Part shown: positions 17,330 to 28,753 of the stretch, piece after piece
Position numbering within the stretch: the stretch's first letter is position 1
How the letters are laid out: each line of letters opens with the position of its first letter
From: Jiella soli
Lineage (GTDB): Bacteria; Pseudomonadota; Alphaproteobacteria; Rhizobiales; Rhizobiaceae
DNA length: 64,000 bases
Assembly: GCF_020615385.1 (NCBI RefSeq)
Contig: NZ_JAJAVB010000025.1
Coordinates: forward strand, 581,296-645,295
Direction of reading: 5' to 3'
Made by a program: the position numbers and the translations under genes
Notes under the pieces: model-generated
What the model saw: only the letters and a program-made list of their open reading frames with translations
Told to the model about the DNA's origin: nothing
Databases searched by the model: none

Positions 17330-18088
17330 ATGGCTGACTTTCGGAATGCCAGCGTGAGGTCCGTTCCCTCGGCCGGTACCCGCGCGGATATCGACCAGGG
17401 CCTCCGCTCGTACATGATCAAGGTCTACAACCTGATGGCGGGCGGCCTCGTCCTCACGGGTATTGCGGCCTATGCCTTGTACTCATTTTCCGTCGTGACA
17501 AACGGCGCGGGCGACATCATCGGGCTTACCGCCCTCGGCGAAACGGTCTTCCAGTCGCCCCTTCGCTGGGTGCTGATGCTGGCGCCGCTGGCGATGGTGT
17601 TCTTCCTGTCGTTCCGCGTCAATAAAATGAGCGTCGCCGCCGCGCAGGCCACGTTCTGGGCCTATGCCGCGATGGTCGGCCTCTCGCTGTCGACGATCTT
17701 CCTCGTCTACACGCAGGAATCGATCACCCAGGTGTTCTTCATCACGGCCGCCTCCTTCGGCGCGCTGTCCCTGTTCGGCTACACGACCAAGCGCGACCTG
17801 TCGGGCATGGGCTCGTTCCTGTTCATGGGCGTGATCGGCATCGTCATCGCGATGATCGTGAACATCTTCCTTGCCTCTCCGGCGCTGACCTTCGCCATCT
17901 CGTGCATCGGCGTCCTGGTCTTCGCAGGCCTCACCGCCTACGATACGCAGCAGATCAAGGAAATGTACTACGAGGGCGACGGCTCGGCCGTGATGGGCCG
18001 AAAGGCTGTCATGGGCGCCCTGCGCCTCTACCTCGACTTCCTCAACATGTTCCTCTTCCTCCTGCAGCTCTTCGGCAACCGCAACTAA
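17330..18088 (+). CDS. Bax inhibitor-1/YccA family membrane protein
   Basis: A 252-residue protein with seven membrane spans and the BI-1 signature: VYNLMAGGLVLTGIAAYAL, SLSTIFLVYTQESITQVFF, LFGYTTKRDLSGMGSFLFMG, GLTAYDTQQIKEMYYEG and ALRLYLDFLNMFLFLLQLFG. Family members such as YbhL and YccA sit in the inner membrane, form pH-dependent calcium leaks or interact with FtsH. GAAAGGA precedes the ATG at 17330. The 230 bp upstream include a TTGTGT-N18-ATATTG stretch near 17197-17226 that could be its promoter. It is followed by an intrinsic terminator. Confidence 0.95.
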   Translation: MADFRNASVRSVPSAGTRADIDQGLRSYMIKVYNLMAGGLVLTGIAAYALYSFSVVTNGAGDIIGLTALGETVFQSPLRWVLMLAPLAMVFFLSFRVNKMSVAAAQATFWAYAAMVGLSLSTIFLVYTQESITQVFFITAASFGALSLFGYTTKRDLSGMGSFLFMGVIGIVIAMIVNIFLASPALTFAISCIGVLVFAGLTAYDTQQIKEMYYEGDGSAVMGRKAVMGALRLYLDFLNMFLFLLQLFGNRN

Positions 18089-18114
18089 GCGGGCAGGGTT
18101 CGAGACAGACGATC

Positions 18115-18141
18115 GGGGCGGTCCTTAGGGGCCGCCCTTTT
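18115..18141 (+). terminator. Rho-independent terminator after the BI-1 gene
   Basis: GGGCGG and CCGCCC pair across TCCTTAGGGG, with extra inner CC/GG pairs, and are followed by TTTT. It begins 27 bp after the stop of the Bax-inhibitor-1-like gene and ends about 50 bp before the next gene. Confidence 0.85.
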
Positions 18142-18194
18142 CATTTGCGCCGGCTTCTGCAAGATCGCGGCGAAACGCCAGCACCGAGCAGAAC

Positions 18195-18758
18195 ATGACC
18201 GCCTTCATCATCCGCCCCGTCGCCTTGTCCGACGTTCCGGCAATTACCGCGATCTACGAGCATGCCGTGCTGCACGGCACCGCGACCTACGAGCTCGCGC
18301 CGCCGAACGAGGGCGAGATGAGGCAGCGGCTGGAGGCGACGGTCGGGCAAGGCTACCCCTATATCGTCGCGGAAGATCGGGCCGGCGCGGTGATCGGTTA
18401 TGCCTATGCCAACGCGTTTCGCGCGCGTCCGGCATATCGGTGGTCGGTCGAGGATTCCGTCTACCTCGCGCCGGCGGCCAAGGGGCAGGGCGTCGGCACC
18501 GCCCTCCTGACCCGGCTCGTCGAGATCGCGACCGAGAGCGGCTTCCGGCAGATGGTCGCGGTCATCGGCGGCTCCGACCATGCCCCCTCCATCCGCTTGC
18601 ACGAACGTGCGGGATTTCGGAAGATCGGCATCTTCGAGAAGTCTGGCTTCAAGTTCGGCCGTTGGATCGACACTGTCCTCATGCAGATGGCGCTCGGCGA
18701 GGGCGGCGACAGCCTGCCGGACGAGGACGCCTTTCCCGGCACGCTCTACCGCCGCTGA
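18195..18758 (+). CDS. GNAT acetyltransferase, phosphinothricin-acetyltransferase-like
   Basis: A 187-residue GNAT enzyme of the Pat/Bar (COG1247) group. It shows IRPVALSDVPAITAIYEHAV and TATYELAPPNEGEM at the N-terminus and YRWSVEDSVYLAPAAKGQGV with the acetyl-CoA loop GQGVGTAL. The Pat-type motif IGGSDHAPSIRLHERAGFR is followed by FKFGRWIDTVLMQ. Members acetylate phosphinothricin, methionine sulfoximine or other amino acids; the true substrate here is not determined. It is separated from the BI-1 gene by a terminator and so has its own promoter. Confidence 0.9.
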   Translation: MTAFIIRPVALSDVPAITAIYEHAVLHGTATYELAPPNEGEMRQRLEATVGQGYPYIVAEDRAGAVIGYAYANAFRARPAYRWSVEDSVYLAPAAKGQGVGTALLTRLVEIATESGFRQMVAVIGGSDHAPSIRLHERAGFRKIGIFEKSGFKFGRWIDTVLMQMALGEGGDSLPDEDAFPGTLYRR

Positions 18759-18814
18759 CCCGATGCGGCCGGAGCGGCTCGTGGGAAGCCCTCGGGTCTC
18801 TATGCATCAAAGTC

Positions 18815-19549
18815 TCAGTCCTGCGCCGTCGGGCGGATGACGATACTGCCGACGTCCACATCCTCAGGCTGCTCAATCGCGAAGGCGATGCCCCGGGCGA
18901 TCGCGTCTGGGGAAATCGCGATCTGCGCAAGCCGCGTCTCGATCGCCTCCCTCGCGGCCGCATCGGTCATCGAATTGGCGAAGTCAGTGGACGTCATGCC
19001 CGGTGAGACCTCCGTCACCCTGAGATGCGGACCCGCCTCCTGGCGCAGCCCCTCGGTGAGCGTGCGCACCGCATTCTTGGTGGCGGCATAGACGCCCATC
19101 GTCGGCAGGATCTTGAGGCCGGCGGTGGAGACGACGTTGACGAAATGGCCGGATTGCTGGCGCCTGAACACGGGCAGCGCGGCGGCGATGCCGTGAAGCA
19201 CGCCCTTGATGTTGACGTCGATCATCGCGTTCCAGTCGTCCACCTTCAGGGCGTCGAAGCGGGAGATCGGGCCGATCCCAGCGTTGTTCACCAGGACGTC
19301 GAGACGGCCGAAGCGGTCGCATGCAAGATCCACGAGGCCCTGGACTTCCTGAGGCTGGGTGACGTCGACCGACTGCCAGACGGCTCGGCCGCCCGCGGCG
19401 GTGATGTCGTCGGCAAGCGATGCCAGCCGGTCGGCACGGCGGGCGCCGAGAACGACGGCGGCTCCGCGCTTTGCCAGCATCAGCGCCGTGGCGCGGCCGA
19501 TCCCGCTGCTGGCGCCGGTAATCGCGACGATTTTCTTCTCGATGGACAT
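18815..19549 (-). CDS. SDR family NAD(P)-dependent oxidoreductase
   Basis: A 244-residue classical short-chain dehydrogenase. The cofactor motif TGASSGIG is at residues 11-18, followed by NNAG (VLVNNAGIGPIS), the catalytic Ser in VVSTAGLK, and YAATK with the Tyr/Lys pair. The segment SVDVTQPQEVQGLV and Arg residues after the first strand (GARRADRL) favour NADP. Start at the ATG at 19549, with GGGAG upstream. It is divergent from an AraC-type regulator 44 bp away, which probably controls it. Substrate unknown. Confidence 0.92.
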   Translation of the reverse strand: MSIEKKIVAITGASSGIGRATALMLAKRGAAVVLGARRADRLASLADDITAAGGRAVWQSVDVTQPQEVQGLVDLACDRFGRLDVLVNNAGIGPISRFDALKVDDWNAMIDVNIKGVLHGIAAALPVFRRQQSGHFVNVVSTAGLKILPTMGVYAATKNAVRTLTEGLRQEAGPHLRVTEVSPGMTSTDFANSMTDAAAREAIETRLAQIAISPDAIARGIAFAIEQPEDVDVGSIVIRPTAQD

Positions 19550-19593
19550 GGGCGGCTCCCGTCTGGAGGATGTTCTGACGACGGAAGTTAGCC

Positions 19594-20541
19594 GTGAGGC
19601 GCAGGATGCTCTATGCCAGTGGCACCATGGTTTTGTCGCAAGCGTCCAAAGCTCCGCTCGACCCTCTCTTCGACGTCCTGTCGACGCTGGGCGCGCGCAG
19701 CGTTCGGCGCACGCGTTTCGAGGCGGCCGGCGACTGGGCGCTCGCCTTTCCCGCGTTGGCGCGGCTGAAGTTCGTCGCCATGGTGAGGGGCGAGTGCTGG
19801 ATCGTGCTGCCGGATCGAGCGGCCCTGCGGATGGCGGCGGGGGACGTGTGCCTGATCGGGACGACACCCTTCGTCATCGCCAGCGACCCGGCGTTGGAGC
19901 CGGGCGACGGGGCGCCGCTCTATGCCGACGGCTGCGACGTCGTGCGCCGCGGCGGCAATGACTGCGTCATGCTCGGCGGCGGGATCAGCTTCGACAGCGA
20001 AGGAGCGGATTTCCTCCTCGAGATGCTGCCGCCTTTCATGCATGTCGAAGGTGTCTCTCCCTCAGCCTCGGCGATGGCGAAAATGCTGGGTCTGCTGGAA
20101 CGGGAGATCGAGCAGCAGGGGCTCGGCGGCTCGCTGATCATCGAGCGGCTGACGGAAGTGCTACTCGTCGAAGCGCTTCGCGTTCATCTCAGCGATGTCG
20201 GCGGCGAGGGCCTCGGCTGGGTCGGCGCGCTCGCGGACCGCCAGATCGGCCATGCCTTGCGACTGATGCATGGCGACGTCGCTCGCGCCTTCACGGTCGC
20301 GGACCTGGCGGCGGCGACCGGCATGTCGCGATCCGCCTTCTCCGCCCGCTTCACCAGCCTCGTCGGCAAGGCGCCGCTCGAATATCTCCGGAACTGGCGC
20401 ATGATCCGCGCGCGGGAGATGTTGCGGCAGGACGGGGCGCGGGTCGACGTTGTCGGCCTGGCGGTCGGTTACGCCTCGCAGAGCGCCTTCTGCCATGCGT
20501 TCAAGCGGATGTTCGGACATCCGCCGACACGCGGCCGGTGA
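19594..20541 (+). CDS. AraC family transcriptional regulator with cupin sensor domain
   Basis: A 315-residue regulator. The N-terminal half is a cupin-like sensor (FVAMVRGECWIVLPD, LRMAAGDVCLIG, the AraC_binding_2/cupin_6 type); the C-terminal 100 residues hold two HTH motifs (FTVADLAAATGMSRSAFSAR and VDVVGLAVGYASQSAFCHAF). The start is uncertain: GTG at 19594 with GGAAG upstream, ATG at 19606 or ATG at 19627. It lies head-to-head with the SDR gene, the usual layout for a local activator and its target. Confidence 0.9.
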   Translation: MRRRMLYASGTMVLSQASKAPLDPLFDVLSTLGARSVRRTRFEAAGDWALAFPALARLKFVAMVRGECWIVLPDRAALRMAAGDVCLIGTTPFVIASDPALEPGDGAPLYADGCDVVRRGGNDCVMLGGGISFDSEGADFLLEMLPPFMHVEGVSPSASAMAKMLGLLEREIEQQGLGGSLIIERLTEVLLVEALRVHLSDVGGEGLGWVGALADRQIGHALRLMHGDVARAFTVADLAAATGMSRSAFSARFTSLVGKAPLEYLRNWRMIRAREMLRQDGARVDVVGLAVGYASQSAFCHAFKRMFGHPPTRGR

Positions 20542-20545
20542 GTGC

Positions 20546-21751
20546 TCAGCCCCGGCGCTGCCGGCGCTGGAGATAGGCCAGCGTGAGCGCTGCCGGCAGG
20601 GCGAATGCCAGGCGCCCGATGGAGAGCCGGTCCGGGCGCCCGACCTCGCGGCGGTTGCCGCTCCCTGGCGAGCCGGAGGAGGAACGCGCAGCATCGCCGT
20701 CGCCACGGCCTTGCTGCGACCGCCGGCTTCCGCCGTCCCGCCGCGTCGTGGTGCTGTCGTCGTCCGCGACCGTGTCGGCCATCAGCGCGCCACGCTTGCC
20801 CATCGGCTTGGTGGGGCCGGTGGTCGTATCGCGGGCCGTCTGGTGTTCCATCTCGGAGTTCAGCTCGGCCCCGATGATGAGGACGATCATCGTCAGCCAG
20901 ATCCAGGTCATAAAACCGATCAGGGCGCCGAGCGACCCGTAGGTCGCGTTGTAGGAGCCGAAATTGGCCGTGTACCAGGAGAAGAGCACCGAGACGACCG
21001 CGGTGACGATGACGGTGAGGGCGGTGCCGGGCGTGATCCAGCGCCACTGCGCATTGGCGCGGTTCGGACCCCAGCGATAGAGCCCGGCGATGCCGAAGGA
21101 GATGACGAGGAGGGTCACGATCAGGCTGACCGCCGAGATCGTCCATTGGGCGGCGCTTCCCAGCCCGAGCGTCCCCAACAGGTTCGGCAGGACGACGGCG
21201 AGGACGACGAGCAGGATCGCCGCGATCACCAGGCACAGGGTGAAGAGGAGCGAGATGGCGTTGAGCATGAGGAAGGAGCGATCCTCCTTTTCGTCATACG
21301 CGACGTTCATCGCCTCGAACAGCGCCTTCACGCCGGAATTGGCGCTCCACAGCGAGATCGCGAGCGACAGGAAGAGCGACAGGCCGAGGGTGGAATTGTT
21401 GGACGAGGCGAGGCGGGTCAGCTGCTCGCGAAGGATGTCCATGGCACCGCCTGGAAGAACGCCGCCGAACTGGCCGAGCTGATCGGTGACGGTGGAGGCG
21501 TCGGCGAAGAGGCCGTAGACGGACATGATCGCGGCCATGGCGGGCACCATGGCGAGCAGCAGGTAATAGGTGACCCCGGCCGCGACCAGCATGACCCGGT
21601 CGTCGCCGATCTCCGCGTAGACGCGCCACAAGATGCTCTTCCAGCCGGCCGCCGGGATCTCGCTCGGCTTGACCGCGTCGCGGCCGTGACCGCCGCGCGG
21701 TGTCTGCCCGCGTCCGGCGTCGTTCGGCCTTCTTGCGCGTGATTTCGGCAT
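20546..21751 (-). CDS. YihY/BrkB family integral membrane protein
   Basis: A 401-residue inner-membrane protein of the YihY/BrkB family (once called RNase BN, though that activity belongs to another protein). Features: the entry motif DRVMLVAAGVTYYLLLAMVP, then PGGAMDILREQL, LSLAISLWSANSGVKALFEA with the conserved NxxYDE, and six spans ending GFMTWIWLTMIVLIIGAELN. After the membrane domain comes a ~90-residue polar Ser/Arg-rich tail, then a short hydrophobic segment (LAFALPAALTLAYL). The ATG at 21751 has GAGGAG 7 bp upstream; an ATG at 21793 is less likely. It is convergent with the AraC gene, 4 bp apart. Confidence 0.92.
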   Translation of the reverse strand: MPKSRARRPNDAGRGQTPRGGHGRDAVKPSEIPAAGWKSILWRVYAEIGDDRVMLVAAGVTYYLLLAMVPAMAAIMSVYGLFADASTVTDQLGQFGGVLPGGAMDILREQLTRLASSNNSTLGLSLFLSLAISLWSANSGVKALFEAMNVAYDEKEDRSFLMLNAISLLFTLCLVIAAILLVVLAVVLPNLLGTLGLGSAAQWTISAVSLIVTLLVISFGIAGLYRWGPNRANAQWRWITPGTALTVIVTAVVSVLFSWYTANFGSYNATYGSLGALIGFMTWIWLTMIVLIIGAELNSEMEHQTARDTTTGPTKPMGKRGALMADTVADDDSTTTRRDGGSRRSQQGRGDGDAARSSSGSPGSGNRREVGRPDRLSIGRLAFALPAALTLAYLQRRQRRG

Positions 21752-21873
21752 CGTTCGTCTCCTCGTATCTGCGGAGACGTAACGGAGTGGCATGCGGGTC
21801 GATCCATAGGCGCGACCGGGACCGGCGAATCTTGCTTAGCCGGCACGAGGATGCGGACCGCCGACGATCCGGA

Positions 21874-22248
21874 TCAGCCGGCCTCCGCCTGCTTCAGCGC
21901 CTTGTCGAAGACGCCGAGCACGGTGGAGAGGTCGTGGCCCCGCTTCATGATCAGCCCGCCGGCCGCGACGACCTGGTAGGCGCCCTGCTTGCGAGCGAGC
22001 TTGGGGTTCTTCTCGACACGGTACAGCGGCATCTCGCTGGTGCGGCGAAAGACCGAGAACACCGCCTGGTCCTTCAGCGTGTCGATCGCGTAGTCGCGCC
22101 ATTCGCCGGCGGCGACCATGCGCCCGTAGATCTTCAGGATTTCCGACAGTTCCCGCCGATCGAAGGAGACGATCGGCATGCGCGCCCCGTTGGCGGGGAA
22201 CGGCACCAGATTGGCCATCGCCTCGCCGTTGATAGTCGGATTTGCCAA
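21874..22248 (-). CDS. DUF2794 family protein
   Basis: A 124-residue protein of DUF2794, a family I know mainly from alphaproteobacteria with unknown function. Conserved blocks are SFDRRELSEILKIYGRMVAA, GEWRDYAIDTLKDQAVFSVF, RRTSEMPLYRVEKNPKLARK and GLIMKRGHDLSTVLGVFDKA. The reading starts at a TTG at 22248 with AGGGA upstream; an internal ATG at 22218 is also possible. It sits upstream of the BrkB gene on the same strand but 122 bp apart, so co-transcription is uncertain. Confidence 0.88.
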   Translation of the reverse strand: MANPTINGEAMANLVPFPANGARMPIVSFDRRELSEILKIYGRMVAAGEWRDYAIDTLKDQAVFSVFRRTSEMPLYRVEKNPKLARKQGAYQVVAAGGLIMKRGHDLSTVLGVFDKALKQAEAG

Positions 22249-22394
22249 ATCGGTCCCTCGTCCCTAGCCGTGCATCGGCCGCCTTCATGACGGCATGGTG
22301 ACATGAATTTGGGGACCCTGCAAAAGCCTTTCAAACCGAAAAAGCGGGATGGAAGGCAGGTTTGCCGCGTCCCTTCGCTGTTTCGCCCGGCCAA

Positions 22395-23180
22395 CTATTC
22401 GTCGTCGAACTCGATCAGGCTGGCCGCCAGGATCGGGCCCGGCAGCCCGTCGGGCGTGACCGACTGGATGATCGCCGCGCAGCCATCGCTGCCATTGCCG
22501 CGCTTGGTGAGTGTCGCGATCGGAAGGTCGACCTCCAGCGGCTTTCCCGAGACGAGCCCCATGATTCGCCAGTCGCGGACGGAATGGGTGTTGATCAGCG
22601 TGTGCCCGCGGTTCTCGCCGCGGTCGACCTCCGTCTCGGACCGGTCGTCGAAGGTGACCAGCATCAGCACCGGCCCGTGTCCGCCGCTGCCGGCCGAGGC
22701 GGTCTTGGCGACGATGTGCAGGCGGTCGCCCTCGACGCTCAGCCCGACGCTGGAGCCGCCGGCGGGATCGAGCGCGGTACGCGGGAGCATCTTGCGGATC
22801 TTCTTCTCGTGCGATCCGACGACGCCGGTGCGGCCGTTGATCACGAGCTCCGGCGTATAGATCGTCGACTCGTGGAACGCTTTGGCATAGGCGCGCTGGC
22901 GCTCGGTGTTCTGCGGCGAGCCGAAGGTGTCGCGCCAGCCGATATAGTCCCAGTAGTCGACATGATAGGACAGGGCCAGCATGCCGGGCTCCTCGGCAAT
23001 CCGTGTCAGCAACTGGTCCGCCGGCACGCAGGTCGAGCAGCCCTGGCTGGTGAAGAGCTCGAGGACATGGGTGATCGGCTGCTTGATCCGCTCGCCGCCA
23101 TAGGTCGCGCCGCCGGCAAGGCAGGCAGCGGCCAAGGCGGTCAGCAGACAGAGGACGCGGCGGATCGCCGGGCGGCTCAC
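22395..23180 (-). CDS. DUF1223 secreted thioredoxin-like protein (copy 2)
   Basis: About 261 residues from a GTG at 23180, which places a signal peptide (RRVLCLLTALAAACLAGGA) at the N-terminus; an upstream ATG at 23318 would give an N-terminal extension unlike a signal sequence. The DUF1223 core has LELFTSQGCSTCVPADQLL with a CxxC, HVDYWDYIGWRDTFGSPQ and IYTPELVINGRTGVVGS. It lies just downstream of acnA, a neighbourhood also seen in other Rhizobiales. The paralogue at 7870-8571 keeps the same active-site motif. A role in periplasmic redox chemistry is inference. Confidence 0.87.
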   Translation of the reverse strand: MSRPAIRRVLCLLTALAAACLAGGATYGGERIKQPITHVLELFTSQGCSTCVPADQLLTRIAEEPGMLALSYHVDYWDYIGWRDTFGSPQNTERQRAYAKAFHESTIYTPELVINGRTGVVGSHEKKIRKMLPRTALDPAGGSSVGLSVEGDRLHIVAKTASAGSGGHGPVLMLVTFDDRSETEVDRGENRGHTLINTHSVRDWRIMGLVSGKPLEVDLPIATLTKRGNGSDGCAAIIQSVTPDGLPGPILAASLIEFDDE

Positions 23181-23344
23181 GATTTCGATCCGACGGCTGC
23201 GGTCACGGGCCGAGCACTCGCAGGTTTCAGGGCAGAGGATGTCATGCGGCCGGACCCTAGAGATCGTGTCGGACACCGGCCACTCAATTGCGGGTGAAAG
23301 CCCGCTCCTGGCAAACAAAGTGGAATTTCAGCATCAATAAAACG

Positions 23345-23378
23345 ACAAGGCCGCCGAAAATCAATCCGGCGGCCTTGT
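23345..23378 (-). terminator. Terminator of acnA
   Basis: A 12-bp perfect stem (ACAAGGCCGCCG / CGGCGGCCTTGT) with a 10-nt loop. Read on the minus strand it is followed by CGTTTTATT. It starts 41 bp beyond the acnA stop codon and precedes the DUF1223 gene, so acnA is probably terminated here. Confidence 0.9.
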
Positions 23379-23418
23379 TCATCGGTTGGCGGCCCGGCAG
23401 CTACCGGCCGCGGCGGTC

Positions 23419-26178
<2,760 letters not shown>

Positions 26179-26366
26179 GATGTTCCGTTCCTTCTCGAAC
26201 CGATGGTGAGTCCGAAGGGCGAACGGCCTTCATGCGCTGCGGAAAAGCGCTCGAAGATGCGGGTGCGACCATTTCCGCTGTCCGCCCTGACGCCCGTCGG
26301 TGCCATGCGGGCGCCTGAGATCGGCGCTGAAGATATCCACGCCGGTCGCTGGAGTGGGTTGCGGCC

Positions 26367-26395
26367 CTTATAGGCAAGTTTGTAACGGCTATAAA
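26367..26395. promoter_or_regulatory. Overlapping divergent promoter between acnA and ccmA
   Basis: CTTATA-N17-TATAAA. Read rightwards it is a -35/-10 pair for ccmA. Read leftwards the same 29 bp is TTTATA-N17-TATAAG, a -35/-10 pair for acnA. Both have a 17-bp spacer and the -10 hexamers are close to consensus, but the -35s are poor. The rest of the 358-bp intergenic region (26179-26536) shows no other gene. Confidence 0.4.
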
Positions 26396-26536
26396 GGGCG
26401 CGATCGGCGGAATGGCCGAAATTCCGATGCAGTGCGGAAGAGACGGAGGAACCTTGGTGGAAAAAGCCGGCGCAGCGGCGAAATCTCGTGTCGATCCGGA
26501 CCTTTGGCGCATGCGTCTTCTCGCGGTGCGGACGGC

Positions 26537-27235
26537 GTGAGCCAGGTTCTCGTCACCGTCTCGGGTCTCCTCGTCGGCCGCGGCAGCGCCGCCGTCGCGG
26601 GGCCGTTCGATGTCGTGATTCGCAGCGGCGCGGCGCTTCTCGTCACCGGCCCGAACGGCGCCGGCAAGTCGACGCTGCTGCGCACGCTTGCGGGGCTGCT
26701 GCGTCCGATCAGCGGGACGGTCTCTGTCGAGGGCGCGCTCGCGCCGGACGGCGAGGCGGCGCGGCATCTTGCCGAAGCCTGCCACTATGTCGGCCACAGG
26801 AATGCGATGAAGCCTTCCGTCGCCGTCGGCGACAACCTCGCCTTCTGGGCCCGCTTTCTCGGCGGCGGCGGGACGAGCGTCACTGCTGCGCTGGAGGCCG
26901 TCGGCCTGCCGGGTGTCGCGCATCTGCCCTTTGCCTATCTCTCCGCCGGCCAGCAGCGGCGGGCGAGCCTTGCCCGTCTCCTCGTCGCGGCGCGGCCGGT
27001 CTGGATCCTCGACGAGCCGACATCCGCGCTGGACAGCGCCTCGCAGGCGCGCTTCGCCGGCCTGGTCGACGACCATCGCCGGGCGGGCGGCATCGCCATC
27101 GCGGCGACGCACCAGCCGCTCGGCCTGGAGGACGCCGAAAGCCTGTCCCTTGCGCCCGGCGCCGTCGACTCGTCCGTGACGGGCTCCCCCGACATCGACG
27201 AGGCCGCGCTCGACGCCGCGGAGGGCTGGCTGTGA
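26537..27235 (+). CDS. ccmA: Heme exporter ATP-binding protein CcmA
   Basis: ATPase of the CcmABCD complex that releases holo-CcmE for cytochrome c maturation in the periplasm. In 232 residues it has Walker A GPNGAGKST, the signature LSAGQQRRASLARLL, Walker B WILDEPTSALD and H-loop AATHQPLGL, with the short CcmA-type layout. The GTG at 26537 gives VSQVLVTVSGLLVGRG; no strong ribosome site is visible. It overlaps ccmB by 4 bp. The frame continues open further upstream but without homology. Confidence 0.93.
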   Translation: MSQVLVTVSGLLVGRGSAAVAGPFDVVIRSGAALLVTGPNGAGKSTLLRTLAGLLRPISGTVSVEGALAPDGEAARHLAEACHYVGHRNAMKPSVAVGDNLAFWARFLGGGGTSVTAALEAVGLPGVAHLPFAYLSAGQQRRASLARLLVAARPVWILDEPTSALDSASQARFAGLVDDHRRAGGIAIAATHQPLGLEDAESLSLAPGAVDSSVTGSPDIDEAALDAAEGWL

Positions 27236-27891
27236 TCGCGGTCTTCGCGCGCGACCTGCGCCTTGCCTTCCAGGGCGGCGGCGGGGCGATGACCGGCGTC
27301 ATCTTCTTCCTCGCCGTGGTCGCGACCGTGCCCTTCGGCATTGGGCCGGACCTCAACCTCCTGTCGCGCATCGGCCCGGCCATCCTGTGGATCGGCGCGC
27401 TGCTGTCGGCGCTGCTCACCCTCGACCGGCTGTTCCAGGCCGACCGCGACGACGGCACGCTCGACCTCCTGATCACCGGCCCGACGCCGCTGCCGCTCAC
27501 CGTCCTGTCGAAATGCCTGGCGCTCTGGGTCGCCTCCGGTCTGCCGCTGGTCGCAGCCTCGCCGCTGCTCGGCCTGTTCCTGGCGCTCTCGCCGCAGGCG
27601 ATCGGCGCGGTCATGGCGACGCTCTTCGTCGGAACGCCGGCCATCACCTTCATCGGCGCCGTCGGCGCCGCCGTCGCCGTCGCCCTGCCGCGCGGCGGCC
27701 TCCTCGTCTCGGTGCTGGTCCTGCCGCTGGCGATCCCCGTCCTGATCTTCGGCGTCTCGGCGACCTATGGCGCGGTGAACGACCCCGACCCGTTCCTCCC
27801 GCCCTTCATGATTTTGTGTGCCCTGACACTGTTCTTCGGCGCGCTGGGGCCTGTCGCGGCCGCTGCGGCGCTGAAGGCGGGGGCGGATTAA
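27232..27891 (+). CDS. ccmB: Heme exporter membrane protein CcmB
   Basis: Membrane subunit paired with CcmA. The 219-residue protein begins IAVFARDLRLAFQGGGGAMT (GTG start, overlapping the ccmA stop) and has six spans, including VIFFLAVVATVPFGIGPDLN and LPRGGLLVSVLVLPLAIPVL. It carries the family-typical FQADRDDGTLDLLITGPTPL loop and FGVSATYGAV. In most relatives ccmC follows directly; here 1.7 kb with brnTA and tam intervenes before ccmC at 29596. Confidence 0.95.
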   Translation: MIAVFARDLRLAFQGGGGAMTGVIFFLAVVATVPFGIGPDLNLLSRIGPAILWIGALLSALLTLDRLFQADRDDGTLDLLITGPTPLPLTVLSKCLALWVASGLPLVAASPLLGLFLALSPQAIGAVMATLFVGTPAITFIGAVGAAVAVALPRGGLLVSVLVLPLAIPVLIFGVSATYGAVNDPDPFLPPFMILCALTLFFGALGPVAAAAALKAGAD

Positions 27892-27960
27892 AGGAGGTAG
27901 GGAGCGATGCTGCTGCTCGGCGGGATGAGACTGACCAGAACGCGATGATCCTGTTTTTGG

Positions 27961-28242
27961 TCACGGCTTTGCCCGGTGGGCCTGAACGTATGCCGACAGC
28001 ACTGCGGCCATGCGCGACGTATAGCCCTTCGGACTTTCGGCCTTGAAAAAACTCAGCACATCCTCCGGCAGTCGCAGCGAGACGTTTGGCTTCGTCCTCG
28101 GCGGAGAGACACGCGCATGCTTCCAGAAGGACTCATCCATAGCAGGGATATCGCTGGTGTCGATCTCGCTGTCCGGCAATGCGGCAAGCTCTTCAGAGGT
28201 CAAAGGCTTTTCGAATCTCCGTCTCATACCGTTTCCTTTCAT
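27961..28242 (-). CDS. brnA: BrnA antitoxin
   Basis: A 93-residue BrnA-type antitoxin and autorepressor. The N-terminal half binds the toxin (SEELAALPDSEIDTSDIPAM, DESFWKHARV); the C-terminal ribbon-helix-helix half is PNVSLRLPEDVLSFFKAES followed by YTSRMAAVLSAYVQA. The ATG at 28242 or the one at 28227 (MRRRFEKP) could start it; both lie inside the end of brnT, which fits the usual overlapping brnT-brnA order. Base composition is noticeably less GC-rich than the ccm genes around it. Confidence 0.9.
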   Translation of the reverse strand: MKGNGMRRRFEKPLTSEELAALPDSEIDTSDIPAMDESFWKHARVSPPRTKPNVSLRLPEDVLSFFKAESPKGYTSRMAAVLSAYVQAHRAKP

Positions 28243-28483
28243 GACGCAGTGCCGGTCGAGCAGAAATTATGCGGCAGACGCCGGCGCGATCCGTGTGGAC
28301 GACCACGACCACGGCTGCCCCATCAATCATTCCGACACTGATCTCGCGGATTTCTCCGTAGGCGAACCGATCGTCGATCCAGTCGACCGTGAAACCATCG
28401 AAGATTCGCGCGGCTTGCTCGAAGCTCATGCCGTGCTTGGCAACATTGTCGCGGTTCTTCTTGTCGTCCCATTCGAACTGCAT
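28193..28483 (-). CDS. brnT: BrnT ribonuclease toxin
   Basis: A 96-residue RelE-fold toxin that cleaves RNA when free of BrnA. The family pattern is clear: FEWDDKKNRDNVAKHGMSFE, then ARIFDGFTVDWIDDR, EIREISVGMIDGAAVVVVVH, and the conserved CRIISARPALRHERKRYE with the catalytic Arg residues. The ATG at 28483 gives the standard length (MQFEWDD); the frame is open far upstream with no homology. It overlaps brnA and is transcribed against the ccm cluster. The pair is complete and probably active. Confidence 0.92.
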   Translation of the reverse strand: MQFEWDDKKNRDNVAKHGMSFEQAARIFDGFTVDWIDDRFAYGEIREISVGMIDGAAVVVVVHTDRAGVCRIISARPALRHERKRYETEIRKAFDL

Positions 28484-28510
28484 CGACCGTCTCGCCGCTC
28501 GGGCCGAATT

Positions 28511-28529
28511 GTAATACGATTTGTATGAC
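28511..28529. promoter_or_regulatory. Candidate BrnA operator/brnT promoter
   Basis: Imperfect inverted repeat GTAATAC-GATTT-GTATGAC (one mismatch in 7-bp arms), 28-46 bp before brnT. On the minus strand it contains TACAAT at -10 distance, with TGGATT 17 bp upstream. An operator overlapping the promoter is expected for an autoregulated BrnTA operon. Confidence 0.5.
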
Positions 28530-28753
28530 GAATCCATAGAACGGATATCGTCAGATGGCGTTCTTGGGCGACCTGCGTTCAATCTTGGCCCGCTGATTGA
28601 GCCGTCCGGCGGTTTCCAATCGGCGCACCGACAGGATCGCGATAACGCGATAATCTGTACGCCGCCGGCCTGGTCGACGCTCCCGCCTAAAGGACGGCTT
28701 TGGAAAGCACGCCTCGACACTAAACCGGCCCTCATGACAAACCGGACGCCCCC

